64,000 nt of DNA from Bacillus pseudomycoides (lineage in GTDB: Bacteria > Bacillota > Bacilli > Bacillales > Bacillaceae_G): assembly GCF_022811845.1 (NCBI RefSeq), contig NZ_CP064266.1, positions 62,001-126,000 on the forward strand. The letters run 5' to 3'. The position numbers were made by a program, and so were the translations under genes. This document shows, piece after piece, positions 16,589 to 25,141 of this stretch (the stretch's first letter is position 1; each line of letters starts with the position of its first letter). The notes below the pieces were generated by a model. It made no database searches. It saw nothing but the letters and a program-made list of their open reading frames with translations, and was not told where the DNA came from.

Positions 16589-17605
16589 TCACACCCCTTT
16601 CACCCTTTCAAATACAACTCCATGCGCAATTGTCGGTATCGTTTCTTTTTGTTGTATCATAACCGGACTTAACAATGCTCCTGTTGCAACTACAAAAATA
16701 CGCTGTAAGGTTCCTTTTTTCATTTCTTTTAGTAAATGACCGTATGTTACAACTGCCGAACAAGCACAACCACTTCCACCTGCAAAAATCTCTTCTTGAT
16801 CTCTGTGATAAATCATTAATCCGCAATCATTGTATACATTCCCTAAATCATATCCTTCCTCAAGTAAAAGCTGCTTCGTAATGGGCGCTCCAACACCTGA
16901 TAAATCACCTGTAACAATAAGATCATAATCAGCTGCACTTCTCCCTAAATCTTCAAAATGTTGTTGAATCGTATGAGCAGCTGCAGGTGCCATTGCCGAT
17001 CCCATATCAAAAGGATTTGTAATTCCTAAATCTTGCACTTTCCCAATGGTGGCCGCTGTTATTTTAATATCGCTCGGTTCTTTACTAATTAAAGCGGTCC
17101 CCGCCCCTGTCACAGTTGACGTAGCTGTACCAGGTCTTTGTCCTCCGTATTCTGTCGGATAACGAAACTGCCTTTCTGCAGTTGCATTATGACTACTAAC
17201 CGTAGCTATCACACGATTAGCAAAGCCTCCGTCAATAAAAGCCGATCCAATCGCTAGCGTCTCCATTGAAGTTGCACAAGCACTGAACATGCCTAAAAAA
17301 GGAACGCCAAACTCTCGAGCCACATAATTGGCTGTAGTAGTTTGGTTTAGTAAGTCACCTGCTAAAAAAAAATCTATTTGTGAAGATTTCACATCTCCTT
17401 TTTGCATGACCTGCTGAATCGAGTCATTCATCAATCTTCTTTCAGCGAGCTCCCAATTCTCTTCTTCACAGTGCAAGTCATCATATGAAATATCAAAACA
17501 CTTTCCAAGGGGGCCTTCCGCTTCTTTTGGACCGACAGCAGTACCTGTTGCATTTACAAATATATGATTTTGAAATACCCATGTTTGCTTCCCTGTCAAT
17601 CTCAT
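16589..17605 (-). CDS. spoVAD: Stage V sporulation protein AD
   Basis: 338 residues with a thiolase-like fold, as in other SpoVAD proteins that bind dipicolinic acid. Blocks include NATGTAVGPKEAEGPLGK, FSACATSMETL with the cysteine of the ancestral thiolase site, and AGGSGCACSAVVTYG. It is cytoplasmic and membrane-associated as part of the SpoVA channel. Length is as expected. Confidence 0.95.
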   Translation of the reverse strand: MRLTGKQTWVFQNHIFVNATGTAVGPKEAEGPLGKCFDISYDDLHCEEENWELAERRLMNDSIQQVMQKGDVKSSQIDFFLAGDLLNQTTTANYVAREFGVPFLGMFSACATSMETLAIGSAFIDGGFANRVIATVSSHNATAERQFRYPTEYGGQRPGTATSTVTGAGTALISKEPSDIKITAATIGKVQDLGITNPFDMGSAMAPAAAHTIQQHFEDLGRSAADYDLIVTGDLSGVGAPITKQLLLEEGYDLGNVYNDCGLMIYHRDQEEIFAGGSGCACSAVVTYGHLLKEMKKGTLQRIFVVATGALLSPVMIQQKETIPTIAHGVVFERVKGV

Positions 17606-17617
17606 ATCTAGTCTCCT

Positions 17618-18076
17618 TTAAGACAACCAAAGTTTAAAAGTGTATCGAATTAAGCCAACAATATACGCGCCAACTACTCCAAATACAATTACACTTCCAG
17701 CAAGCTTAAACATATTCGTAGCAACTCCGAGTACAATTCCTTCACTACGATGTTCCATTGCCGCGCTTGCCATTGAATTTGCAAACCCAGTAACAGGGAC
17801 TGCTGAACCAGCTCCTCCGAACTGACCGATTTTATCGTATACACCAAATCCAGTTAATATGGCTGATAATAGTACGAGCGTTGCTATCGTAGGATTACCC
17901 GCATTTTTCTCACTGAAATGAAAATAATGCATATAAAATTTCATCAGGCATTCTCCTACTGTACAAATCAACCCTCCTACGACAAACGCTTTCACACAAT
18001 TCATCACATAATTTGGCTTTGGATGATAATCTTTTATTTTATTTATGTAATCATCTTTTAATTTGTTTCGTGTCAT
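17618..18076 (-). CDS. spoVAC: Stage V sporulation protein AC
   Basis: 152 residues. The open frame extends far upstream to 18358 through spoVAB in another frame, but ATG at 18076 with GGAGGCATCAAG before it gives the family start MTRNKLKDDYI. Four membrane segments follow, with the core VLLSAILTGFGVYDKIGQFG shared with SpoVAEB. SpoVAC behaves as a mechanosensitive channel in the inner spore membrane and is part of the DPA channel. Confidence 0.94.
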   Translation of the reverse strand: MTRNKLKDDYINKIKDYHPKPNYVMNCVKAFVVGGLICTVGECLMKFYMHYFHFSEKNAGNPTIATLVLLSAILTGFGVYDKIGQFGGAGSAVPVTGFANSMASAAMEHRSEGIVLGVATNMFKLAGSVIVFGVVGAYIVGLIRYTFKLWLS

Positions 18077-18087
18077 CTTGATGCCTC

Positions 18088-18504
18088 CTACCTTGCAAAA
18101 TAAATCCAATGAAATAAAGAACCCATCACCTTTCCAAGTACAAGTGCAACGAGTAAAATAACAATTTTCCCATCTACTCCTACCCGTTTTGCTAATATAG
18201 GCAAAACATTTAATACTTCTGTCAAAGCCGCAGCAAGCATACCGATAAATGTTCCGCAAAATAAGCCAAGTAAAATGAGCCAATACTGAGATACTTGAAA
18301 GGTTATATCTCTTAAACTGCACCATGCTCCTATCAAAGAACCGCCAATTACAGCCCATTCAAACAATTGAATACGATGGCCACTCCTTGTTAACTGTGCT
18401 AAACGTGGGATGACACCAAGCACAGCTAAAAATGCAACGTATCCCCCTCCAACTGCAATCCCACCAGCAAGACCAATTACGATCAATAAACTGTACTCAA
18501 TCAT
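18088..18504 (-). CDS. spoVAB: Stage V sporulation protein AB
   Basis: About 138 residues, four hydrophobic segments. I use ATG at 18504 (MIEYSLLIVIGLAGG), which fits the family start and overlaps the spoVAA end by eight bases, rather than the upstream ATG at 18549. It is an integral membrane protein of the SpoVA system; its individual role is less clear than that of AC/AD. Confidence 0.92.
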   Translation of the reverse strand: MIEYSLLIVIGLAGGIAVGGGYVAFLAVLGVIPRLAQLTRSGHRIQLFEWAVIGGSLIGAWCSLRDITFQVSQYWLILLGLFCGTFIGMLAAALTEVLNVLPILAKRVGVDGKIVILLVALVLGKVMGSLFHWIYFAR

Positions 18505-19126
18505 CTGCAATTTGTTTTGCACTCTCTTTATTTTCATTGACCATGACATATTGGTCGAGTGACTGTTGATACTGGAACATTTCCACTTCTAACGGACTTG
18601 GCTCTTCATTAATTCGTTTTTGAAACACATGATTAAAAAATAAGACCATCCCTAATCCAATTCCTAAAGAATAAGGAATTTGAAATAAGAGCGGTTTATA
18701 ATTGATTTCTCCTGTAATCATGTAATATAAGCGCCAATGTACTTGTTGCATACTAACATCTTCATGAAAATAAATAATCGCCAGAGCCGCTCCAACAAAA
18801 AGTAACATCCAAACTAACCCAAAGAAAATGGGATGTACTTTCTTTTTTTCATAGACAATTTCAACAAGCGTTTGTCCCGGGCCAAATAAATTAATTTGTA
18901 TATGCTTCGTAGCTCCCTCAATCACTTGAATGATTTTCATTGCATCAATGACAACATGTGTTTTATCACGTTTTGTAATTTTATAAACAAGCTGCTTTTT
19001 TATCTTTTCTACTACACTAGAATCCCCAACTACTTGAGCAACATCTTCAACCTTCACCTCATACGAAGGCGATACCCTCAGACGATTTCGCATTTTAATA
19101 TAGATTGTTTGCTCCACTCCATTCAC
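18497..19126 (-). CDS. spoVAA: Stage V sporulation protein AA
   Basis: 209 residues. The cytoplasmic N-terminal part (about 1-90, start MNGVEQTIYIKMRNRL) precedes two membrane segments (about 97-118 and 135-160). First gene of the spoVA operon, with a sigma-G-type promoter just upstream. The ATG has an AGAGGTGA site. Confidence 0.92.
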   Translation of the reverse strand: MNGVEQTIYIKMRNRLRVSPSYEVKVEDVAQVVGDSSVVEKIKKQLVYKITKRDKTHVVIDAMKIIQVIEGATKHIQINLFGPGQTLVEIVYEKKKVHPIFFGLVWMLLFVGAALAIIYFHEDVSMQQVHWRLYYMITGEINYKPLLFQIPYSLGIGLGMVLFFNHVFQKRINEEPSPLEVEMFQYQQSLDQYVMVNENKESAKQIADD

Positions 19127-19149
19127 CTCTTCACAATTCCTCGTAGTTG

Positions 19150-19179
19150 TAGTATGGTTTCTGGCATTTTTTCTAATAC
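19150..19179 (-). promoter_or_regulatory. Sigma-G-type promoter of the spoVA operon
   Basis: On the minus strand GTATT (19175-19179) and CATACTA (19150-19156) are 18 bases apart. The -10 matches the forespore sigma-G consensus exactly and the spacing is right. It lies 24 bases before the spoVAA start, consistent with late forespore expression. Confidence 0.7.
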
Positions 19180-19225
19180 AACTTTTTTTATAAAAGTATT
19201 AGAGATTTACTACTGATTTAAATAA

Positions 19226-19260
19226 AAAAACATCTGCACCATGTTAGTGCAGATGTTTTT
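19226..19260 (-). terminator. Terminator after metS
   Basis: AAAAACATCTGCAC pairs with GTGCAGATGTTTTT around a short loop. It separates metS from spoVAA. Confidence 0.9.
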
Positions 19261-19263
19261 CAA

Positions 19264-19365
19264 TTAGATTTTCTTTTTCCTAAATAAATTTGCAATACTT
19301 AGTGCTAAACCTCCCCAAATCACGACAATCCCGATAATCATCATCATAATTGCTGATCCACTCAT
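19264..19365 (-). CDS. metS: MetS-type small subunit of an NSS transporter (33 aa)
   Basis: A 33-codon frame: start MSGSAIMMMIIGIVVIWGGL, then a basic end FRKKKI. The pattern (S-A-I, one helix with IWGGL, Arg/Lys tail) is that of the MetS/small-subunit family that partners sodium-dependent methionine/alanine (NSS) importers. It overlaps the stop of the upstream symporter fragment by one base (TAATG), the usual coupling. Its large partner is broken here, so MetS may no longer have a function or may work with a paralogue elsewhere. Confidence 0.8.
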   Translation of the reverse strand: MSGSAIMMMIIGIVVIWGGLALSIANLFRKKKI

Positions 19366-19538
19366 TATGAAACACCTCGATCCTTCCATTCTTTTTCAAG
19401 CTGGGCGGAATCTAAATGTATGTGCGAATTCCATTTCTTTACACTAATAATCAATGTAATAATAAGAAAGGCCGCTACCAAAGCCCAGCCATACGTTACG
19501 ACAAATTGCGTTGGATAATCCCCGTAATTCTTTTGAAT
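19365..19538 (-). pseudogene. C-terminal remnant of an NSS-family sodium symporter
   Basis: About 57 codons remain open on the minus strand: NYGDYPTQFVVTYGWAL, one membrane helix, and a polar tail ending EKEWKDRGVS, typical of the last helix and tail of NSS transporters (about 450-500 residues when whole). No start codon occurs in frame and the upstream sequence meets a stop about 70 bases before. The rest of the gene is gone up to the sigF terminator. The coupled metS gene is intact. Confidence 0.75.
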
Positions 19539-19663
19539 ATTTTGGAGTGAAATTTTTCGATTTTGGAAAAGATAACAACAATAACATAAGATACAACTCT
19601 TTCATGATTTTCTACTCTTGTTCCATCTTATTTGAAGCATCACTACCTTCTAGTCCAAAACAA

Positions 19664-19697
19664 AAAAATCGAATAGATGGCTATTCATCTATTCGAT
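19664..19697 (-). terminator. spoIIA operon (sigF) terminator
   Basis: On the minus strand CGAATAGATG and CATCTATTCG form a 10-bp stem followed by ATTTTTTTG. It overlaps the sigF stop codon. Confidence 0.9.
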
Positions 19698-20445
19698 CTT
19701 TCATCTGTTTTAATATCTTCTTTTCAAGCCTTGATACTTGGACTTGCGAAATTCCAATTCGCTCCGCTACTTCTGATTGAGTTTGATCTTTATAATAGCG
19801 CAAATATACAATTAAACGTTCGCGCTCATCTAGTTCTCTAATCGCCTCTTTTAGAGCGATTTTATCAAACCATTTTGTTTCTGTTTGATCTGCAATTTGA
19901 TCTAATATCGTAATGGGATCCCCATCATTTTCATAAACCGTTTCATGTATGGATGATGGAGTACGGCTCGCTTCCTGCGCAAGAACAACTTCTTCTGGCG
20001 TTAGTTCCAGTGCTTCAGCAACCTCATTAATCGTTGGAGCCCTGCCATATTCTTTAGAAAGCTCATCTTTCATTTTCCGAATTTTATTTCCAGTCTCCTT
20101 TAAAGAACGACTTACTTTCACGGATCCATCATCCCGCAAGAATCGCTGTATTTCTCCAATAATCATTGGAACTGCATAGGTTGAAAATTTCACCTCAAAA
20201 GACAAATCAAATTTGTCTACTGATTTCAAGAGTCCGATACAGCCAATTTGAAATAAATCATCTGGTTCATATCCTCGATTGAGGAATCGTTGTACAACTG
20301 ACCATACAAGACGCATATTGCTTTGGACTATCGTATCCCTTGCTTGTTGATCTCCATCTTGACTTTTTTGAATTAACGCTTTTAGCTCGTGGTCCTTTAA
20401 CTGAGGTTTCTTCTTCTCATTTCTGACCTCTATGTCCATAGGCAA
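19681..20445 (-). CDS. sigF: RNA polymerase sigma factor SigF (forespore)
   Basis: 254 residues. Region 2 includes RLVWSVVQRFLNRGYEPDDLFQIG and FSTYAVPMIIGEIQRFLRDDG; region 4 ends with the helix-turn-helix QSEVAERIGISQVQVSRLEKK. SigF directs the first forespore genes and is held by SpoIIAB until SpoIIAA is dephosphorylated. Last gene of spoIIAA-spoIIAB-sigF, six bases after spoIIAB. Confidence 0.97.
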   Translation of the reverse strand: MPMDIEVRNEKKKPQLKDHELKALIQKSQDGDQQARDTIVQSNMRLVWSVVQRFLNRGYEPDDLFQIGCIGLLKSVDKFDLSFEVKFSTYAVPMIIGEIQRFLRDDGSVKVSRSLKETGNKIRKMKDELSKEYGRAPTINEVAEALELTPEEVVLAQEASRTPSSIHETVYENDGDPITILDQIADQTETKWFDKIALKEAIRELDERERLIVYLRYYKDQTQSEVAERIGISQVQVSRLEKKILKQMKDRIDE

Positions 20446-20451
20446 TTCTCC

Positions 20452-20892
20452 TTAATTGCATAGAGCGTTACTATTTGATAAGTATTTTGTCAAATGGATT
20501 GTTGTCCCGAAAGATTCATTTGAAATAATTTCTACTTCATCCATAAAATTTTCCATGATAGTAAATCCCATTCCGGAACGCTCTAATTCAGGTTTAGTTG
20601 TAAAAAGAGGTTGCCTTGCCTCGTCTAAGTTAAAAATGCCAACCCCTTCATCTCGAATCGTGAGTTTCACCATTGCTTCTTCCAAAATCACTGAAATGTA
20701 AACAAGACCTTCCGCATTCCCTTCATATCCGTGAATAATTGCATTTGTGACTGCTTCAGACACAACCGTTTTAATCTCCGTCAATTCCTCCATTGTTGGA
20801 TCTAATTGTGCAATAAAAGCAGCAACTGTAACGCGAGCGAACGATTCATTTTGACTTAATGCTGAAAATTGAAGGTTCATTTCATTTCTCAT
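20452..20892 (-). CDS. spoIIAB: Anti-sigma F factor / SpoIIAA kinase
   Basis: 146 residues of the GHKL ATPase family: N-box VSEAVTNAIIHGYEG, then IRDEGVGIFNLDEA and GMGFTIMENFMDE. SpoIIAB binds SigF, and with ATP phosphorylates SpoIIAA on serine. It begins one base after spoIIAA, as in B. subtilis. Confidence 0.97.
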   Translation of the reverse strand: MRNEMNLQFSALSQNESFARVTVAAFIAQLDPTMEELTEIKTVVSEAVTNAIIHGYEGNAEGLVYISVILEEAMVKLTIRDEGVGIFNLDEARQPLFTTKPELERSGMGFTIMENFMDEVEIISNESFGTTIHLTKYLSNSNALCN

Positions 20893-21243
20893 TTATGCCA
20901 CCCCCAATGTCGCGAGCGCATGCGCTTCACTTTCTTCTAAGCGAATGATTTTAAACAGACCTGACATTTCAAATAAACGCTTTACAGGAGGTGAGATTGC
21001 ACAAACGACCATCTCCCCTCCTAAACCTTTAACATGCTTATATCTGCCTAATATAACACCAAGACCAGAACTGTCCATAAATGTTAACTTCTCTAAACTT
21101 AGTACAATATGATGAGCGCGATGCGTCTCAATCATATCCGTTACTTTTGCTCGCAACTCTTCAGCAGTATGATGATCTAGTTCACCCGCTAGCCGAACAC
21201 ATAAGACATCACGCTTTACTTCTAAATGCATGGAAAGACTCAC
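20893..21243 (-). CDS. spoIIAA: Anti-sigma F factor antagonist
   Basis: 116 residues with a STAS domain. The phosphorylated serine is in FMDSSGLGVILGRY at about residues 57-58. Unphosphorylated SpoIIAA frees SigF from SpoIIAB. Start MSLSMHLEVKR is preceded by GGAGGAAAT. First gene of the operon, behind a sigma-H-type promoter. Confidence 0.97.
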   Translation of the reverse strand: MSLSMHLEVKRDVLCVRLAGELDHHTAEELRAKVTDMIETHRAHHIVLSLEKLTFMDSSGLGVILGRYKHVKGLGGEMVVCAISPPVKRLFEMSGLFKIIRLEESEAHALATLGVA

Positions 21244-21285
21244 ACGATTTCCTCCTTATGCTTAAACTTGACTCATTTACATAAG

Positions 21286-21313
21286 ATTTTCGTGAACATA
21301 AAATAAGAATCCT
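21286..21313 (-). promoter_or_regulatory. Sigma-H-type promoter of spoIIAA-AB-sigF
   Basis: On the minus strand AGGATTC (21307-21313) is followed 12 bases later by CACGAAAAT (21286-21294), close to the sigma-H consensus AGGA-N-GAAT. It lies about 45 bases before spoIIAA, where the sigma-H promoter of the operon is known in B. subtilis. Confidence 0.6.
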
Positions 21314-21390
21314 TCCTACTGACAAAAGAAGTACTATTTCGCCATAATGTGAACCTTTCAGCGATTATTCTACTTTTTTCATGTATGCGG

Positions 21391-21417
21391 ATAGAAAAGC
21401 GGCAATATCTTTGCCGT
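21391..21417 (-). terminator. dacF terminator
   Basis: CGGCAA (21400-21405) pairs with TTGCCG (21411-21416); on the minus strand CTTTTCT follows. It separates dacF from the spoIIA promoter, with possible partial readthrough. Confidence 0.6.
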
Positions 21418-22610
21418 TATTTCGATGTTGAAAACGTTCCTAAACTTCTTTTAAATAGTTCCCACCAGCTCGCTGCAGCAACATCTTCTTTCGCTACAAT
21501 CGTTTGCTTTAATAAAACATCTTTATCTTTTTTAATAATAAGTGTACCGAGCGCATCACCTTTTTTAATTGGTGCTTTTACTTTCTTCTCAGTGATAACT
21601 TCTTTTTTTACCTTGTCCATATTCTCACCTTTTTTCATAAGAAGAGATACATTATCTGATGCAACTAAATCTACCTTTTCCTTCTTACCTTTTCCTACTT
21701 TTAAGGTTTGAATTTTTTCACCGCGCTTGTACAATTTTTTCGTTGTATATTGTCCAAATGCATAATCAAGGAGCTTTGTTACCTGATTGTTACGTTCTTT
21801 TGACGTTGGCGCTCCCATGACAACAGAAATGACACGCATACCATTTTTTTCAGCTGATGCTGTTAAACAATATTTTGCTTCTGTTGTAAAACCAGTTTTG
21901 ACCCCATCTACACCTGGATAAAAACGAACTAATTTATTCGTATTCACAAGCCAAAACTTTTTCTCTGTATCTTCACGTAAGTAATCTTCATACTTCCCTG
22001 TATATTTTCGAATAAGTGGATATTTCATCAATTCTTTCGCCATAATTGACATATCATATGCTGTTGAATAATGCTCTTTCGCTGGAAGGCCCGTTGGATT
22101 TTGGAAATGTGTATTTTTCAGTCCTAAATCCTTTGCCTTTTTATTCATCATGTTTACAAAGCCCTCTTCTGAACCAGCGATATGCTCAGCAACCGCAACA
22201 GATGCATCATTTCCTGATGCAATCGCAATTCCTTTTAGCATTTCATTCACTGTCATTTCTTCACCTGGCTCAAGAAAAATTTGCGAACCACCCATTGATG
22301 CTGCATGCTCACTTGCTCTAACTTTATCTTCTAGTTTTAATTTTCCCTTTTCAACTTGCTCCATAATCAGTAGCATCGTCATAATCTTCGTCATACTAGC
22401 AGGTGGTAGTTTTTCATTTGGATTTTTCTCAAATAAAACTTTACCTGTGTCTTGCTCAATCACAATCGCTGACGATGCTTGTTCCGCTAACTTCGGCCCT
22501 GTTTCTACTTCTTTTTTCTCAGACTGTGCTTTCTCAGATTGTGTAAAGCCAACAGAAACACCAGAAAATAACAACATAAAACAAACAAGTATTCCAAAAA
22601 CTCGCCTCAT
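21417..22610 (-). CDS. dacF: D-alanyl-D-alanine carboxypeptidase DacF
   Basis: 397 residues, low-molecular-weight penicillin-binding protein. A signal peptide (about 1-25) precedes the S11 peptidase domain with PASMTKIM (SxxK), SGN in IAIASGNDASVA and KTG in GVKTGFTTEAK. A PBP5-type C-terminal domain from about 290 ends in a probable amphipathic anchor. DacF trims peptide cross-links in the forespore and precedes spoIIA as in B. subtilis. Confidence 0.95.
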   Translation of the reverse strand: MRRVFGILVCFMLLFSGVSVGFTQSEKAQSEKKEVETGPKLAEQASSAIVIEQDTGKVLFEKNPNEKLPPASMTKIMTMLLIMEQVEKGKLKLEDKVRASEHAASMGGSQIFLEPGEEMTVNEMLKGIAIASGNDASVAVAEHIAGSEEGFVNMMNKKAKDLGLKNTHFQNPTGLPAKEHYSTAYDMSIMAKELMKYPLIRKYTGKYEDYLREDTEKKFWLVNTNKLVRFYPGVDGVKTGFTTEAKYCLTASAEKNGMRVISVVMGAPTSKERNNQVTKLLDYAFGQYTTKKLYKRGEKIQTLKVGKGKKEKVDLVASDNVSLLMKKGENMDKVKKEVITEKKVKAPIKKGDALGTLIIKKDKDVLLKQTIVAKEDVAAASWWELFKRSLGTFSTSK

Positions 22611-22688
22611 GACTAACCCTCCATTCTATATCAAACCTATTTTTTCCAATTCGCGCGTTTTTATACCATATTTTTCTATAAAATTGTA

Positions 22689-22747
22689 TTGACAAACAAA
22701 TCTACCACATATATTGTATTAAGTGTATTACACCTAGTAGTACACTT
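22689..22747 (+). promoter_or_regulatory. Promoter and YtrA-type operator of the GntR/ABC operon
   Basis: TTGACA at 22689-22694 with TATTGT 17 bases on (22712-22717) gives a promoter. Right after it, AAGTGTA (22721-22727) and TACACTT (22741-22747) form an inverted repeat spaced by 13 bases. This is the operator pattern reported for YtrA (AGTGTA-13-TACACT), so the operon is probably repressed by its own first gene product. Confidence 0.8.
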
Positions 22748-22775
22748 AAATTTCATCAGGAAGGAGACATTGCTC

Positions 22776-23195
22776 TTGCACATTCAACTTGATCCAAGAA
22801 GCAGCACTCCGATATGGGAACAAATTGTTCAAAGTATAAAAGAACTCGTACTAAAAAGCATGTTAGCGCCAAACGATAAACTACCATCTGTACGCGAACT
22901 TGCTTCACTTCTTGTCATTAATCCGAATACAGTAAGCAAAGCGTACCAAGAATTAGAACGGCAAGGAATTATTGAAACACTGCGAGGAAAAGGTACATTT
23001 GTCTCTCAATCGATTACACCGACATGGGATGAAAGGAAAATTGCTATGGTCCAAAAACAATTTCACCAACTATTACTAGAAGCTTCTTATCTTGGGATTA
23101 CAAAAGAAAAAATTCACGATTGGATAGATTCATACTATAAAGAACTAGGAGGGAATACAGATGCTGAAAGTGACGAACATCAAAAAAACAATTGA
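22776..23195 (+). CDS. YtrA-like GntR-family repressor
   Basis: About 139 residues. The frame opens at 22689, but that would start in the promoter. TTG at 22776 with AAGGAGA eight bases before gives the family start (M)HIQLDPRSSTPIWEQIV, so I use it. The winged helix covers about 10-75 (KLPSVRELASLLVINPNTV). The short helical C-terminal part is typical of the YtrA subfamily, which lacks a large ligand domain. Such repressors respond to cell-wall-active compounds and control adjacent ABC transporters. Confidence 0.88.
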   Translation: MHIQLDPRSSTPIWEQIVQSIKELVLKSMLAPNDKLPSVRELASLLVINPNTVSKAYQELERQGIIETLRGKGTFVSQSITPTWDERKIAMVQKQFHQLLLEASYLGITKEKIHDWIDSYYKELGGNTDAESDEHQKNN

Positions 23196-24042
23196 TAACC
23201 AAGTCATTTTAGACAATATTTCTTTCACATTACAAAAAGGAAGTATTGTTGGATTACTCGGAAGGAACGGTGCGGGGAAAACTACTTTACTTCGGACACT
23301 TGTTGGTATTTTAGATCCGGATGAAGGAACTGTTACATATGACGATATAGATGTTCATAAGCATCCAGAAATTAAGCAGAAGGTAGCTTATGTGCCGGAT
23401 TCTACTAATATATTAAGCGGATATACAGTAAAGGAAATTGCGAAGTTTTATAAGGCTGTTTATACAAACTTTAATGAAGAATATTTTTATCAGCTGCTAG
23501 AGCGCTTCAATTTACCTGAAAAACGCATTCGTAGTTACTCACGCGGTATGAAAGCACTTCTTGCTATGATTTTAGCTTTTTGTACAGGCGTAGAATACAT
23601 TATTTTAGATGAACCAACAAATGGACTTGACCCGATTGTAAAAAGACAAATTTTACAATTTTTAATTGAAGAAGTAGCAGAACGTGAGATTACCATTCTC
23701 ATTTCTACCCATCACTTAGATGAAGTTGAAAAAATTGCAGACACCGTCATTATTCTAAAAGACCATACGATTGCTTCAATTACAGCATTAGAAGATACGA
23801 AATCTCGCTATGCGAAAATACAAGTCGCTTACGAACGTTCACTACCACAAAAACTAGAGAACTTAAATAATATCAAAATATTAAATCAAACAGGAAAGGT
23901 ATATACAATTTTAATTGAAAGCAATGTGGCAACTACGTTAGAGAAATTTCATAAAGAACAACCTCTTTTATTAGAAGAATTACCAATGTCACTCGAAGAT
24001 ATATTTGTCACAACATTTGAGGAGGGTTCACATGTTTCATAA
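23161..24042 (+). CDS. ABC transporter ATP-binding protein (YtrB-like)
   Basis: 293 residues. Walker A is GRNGAGKTT, the signature is SYSRGMKALLAM, Walker B is YIILDEPTNGLD, and the switch His lies in STHHLDEVE. The C-terminal ~80 residues form the accessory domain usual in this family. It overlaps the GntR gene by 35 bases and has its own AGGAGGG site. It energises the two permeases that follow; substrate not known. Confidence 0.92.
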   Translation: MLKVTNIKKTIDNQVILDNISFTLQKGSIVGLLGRNGAGKTTLLRTLVGILDPDEGTVTYDDIDVHKHPEIKQKVAYVPDSTNILSGYTVKEIAKFYKAVYTNFNEEYFYQLLERFNLPEKRIRSYSRGMKALLAMILAFCTGVEYIILDEPTNGLDPIVKRQILQFLIEEVAEREITILISTHHLDEVEKIADTVIILKDHTIASITALEDTKSRYAKIQVAYERSLPQKLENLNNIKILNQTGKVYTILIESNVATTLEKFHKEQPLLLEELPMSLEDIFVTTFEEGSHVS

Positions 24043-25120
24043 GGCTTTATGGATGAGACAATGGAAACAAGGGAAATATATTGTTCTGTTGTTTTGGTTA
24101 ATTAGTTTGTATCAGCTACCTTATAAATATTATCAAGCAGCACAAATGGAGCTAAACCAATCAAAAATGAAGCTTGATGACTATACGTATTACTACTCCT
24201 ACTATTTTCAGACATCTGATGGTGCCGTCCTCTTTCAAGGAGCTGCTCTTATTGCACTTGCTTGTCTTTTAATTGGGTGGGAACGTAACAATCAATCAAC
24301 TGATTTTCTATTCTCGATGCCTTTTAAGCGAAAAGATATTTTTTTAACAAAATGGTTGCTTGGCGTTTTGAATATTATTACAGTGCAAATTGTTTGCTGG
24401 ATTAGCATGTACGGAATAAAAAACATGTCGTTTCACAATGAGTATCAAATCTTTACTCCGTTCCATAGTTACTTTCTATATGCTACGGTTGTACTCATTG
24501 CTATTTATACATTCACCTTATTTATCGGAACCATTACTGGACATATTTTCTCGCAAAGTAGCTTAACGGCAATTTTATTATTTTTACCATACGGTTCCGT
24601 ATTATTAACTTCTGGATTCATTTATACCCATACACAATGGTCTTTAGAGGCAATGGGAGAAATAGAGCGACATACTCATGAGTACTTACAACATGTAGGC
24701 ATCATTTCGCCATTAGAATCTTTTTCAATTACTTTTGATTACCACCCGATAGAAACATTTGATGACCAAGGAAATAAACTTTCTAGTGTCCCACAGGACG
24801 ATCCAACGGAACATACTTCTATCCCTTCTCCTTGGACACTGTTAACGCCATTTACTTACATCATCATCTTTTTATCAATTGCAACCTTTCTATACACACG
24901 TACACCGAACGAACAAAATGGAAAAATACTATTGTTTCCTAGCTTACAAAAATGGTTCATGATTTGCACTGTTCTATGCTTCGGACTGCTTGGCGGTAGA
25001 ATATTAGGCGGACGAGATGCACTCCTTTCTTATTATGTTGGATTTTTCCTAGCTGCTATCACTAGTTACTTTGTGTTTACACGTCTATTAAAATTGAAGT
25101 TTTCTTTTGGTGGAAAATAA
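24032..25120 (+). CDS. ABC transporter permease, copy 1
   Basis: About 362 residues with six or seven membrane segments and an extracytoplasmic loop at about 200-270. Start ATG at 24032 follows GAGGAGGG and gives MFHKALWMRQWKQGKY, so the upstream ATG at 24005 is not used. It overlaps the ATPase by 11 bases. It shares start, PFKRKDIFLTKWLLG-type motif and RTPNEQNGKILL-type motif with the next gene, showing tandem duplication. Confidence 0.88.
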   Translation: MFHKALWMRQWKQGKYIVLLFWLISLYQLPYKYYQAAQMELNQSKMKLDDYTYYYSYYFQTSDGAVLFQGAALIALACLLIGWERNNQSTDFLFSMPFKRKDIFLTKWLLGVLNIITVQIVCWISMYGIKNMSFHNEYQIFTPFHSYFLYATVVLIAIYTFTLFIGTITGHIFSQSSLTAILLFLPYGSVLLTSGFIYTHTQWSLEAMGEIERHTHEYLQHVGIISPLESFSITFDYHPIETFDDQGNKLSSVPQDDPTEHTSIPSPWTLLTPFTYIIIFLSIATFLYTRTPNEQNGKILLFPSLQKWFMICTVLCFGLLGGRILGGRDALLSYYVGFFLAAITSYFVFTRLLKLKFSFGGK

Positions 25121-25141
25121 GTATGAATCGAGGTGTGATAC

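Noticed and set aside
18077..18358. 94-codon extension of spoVAC upstream
   Set aside because: It runs through spoVAB in another frame; the family start with GGAGGC is at 18076.
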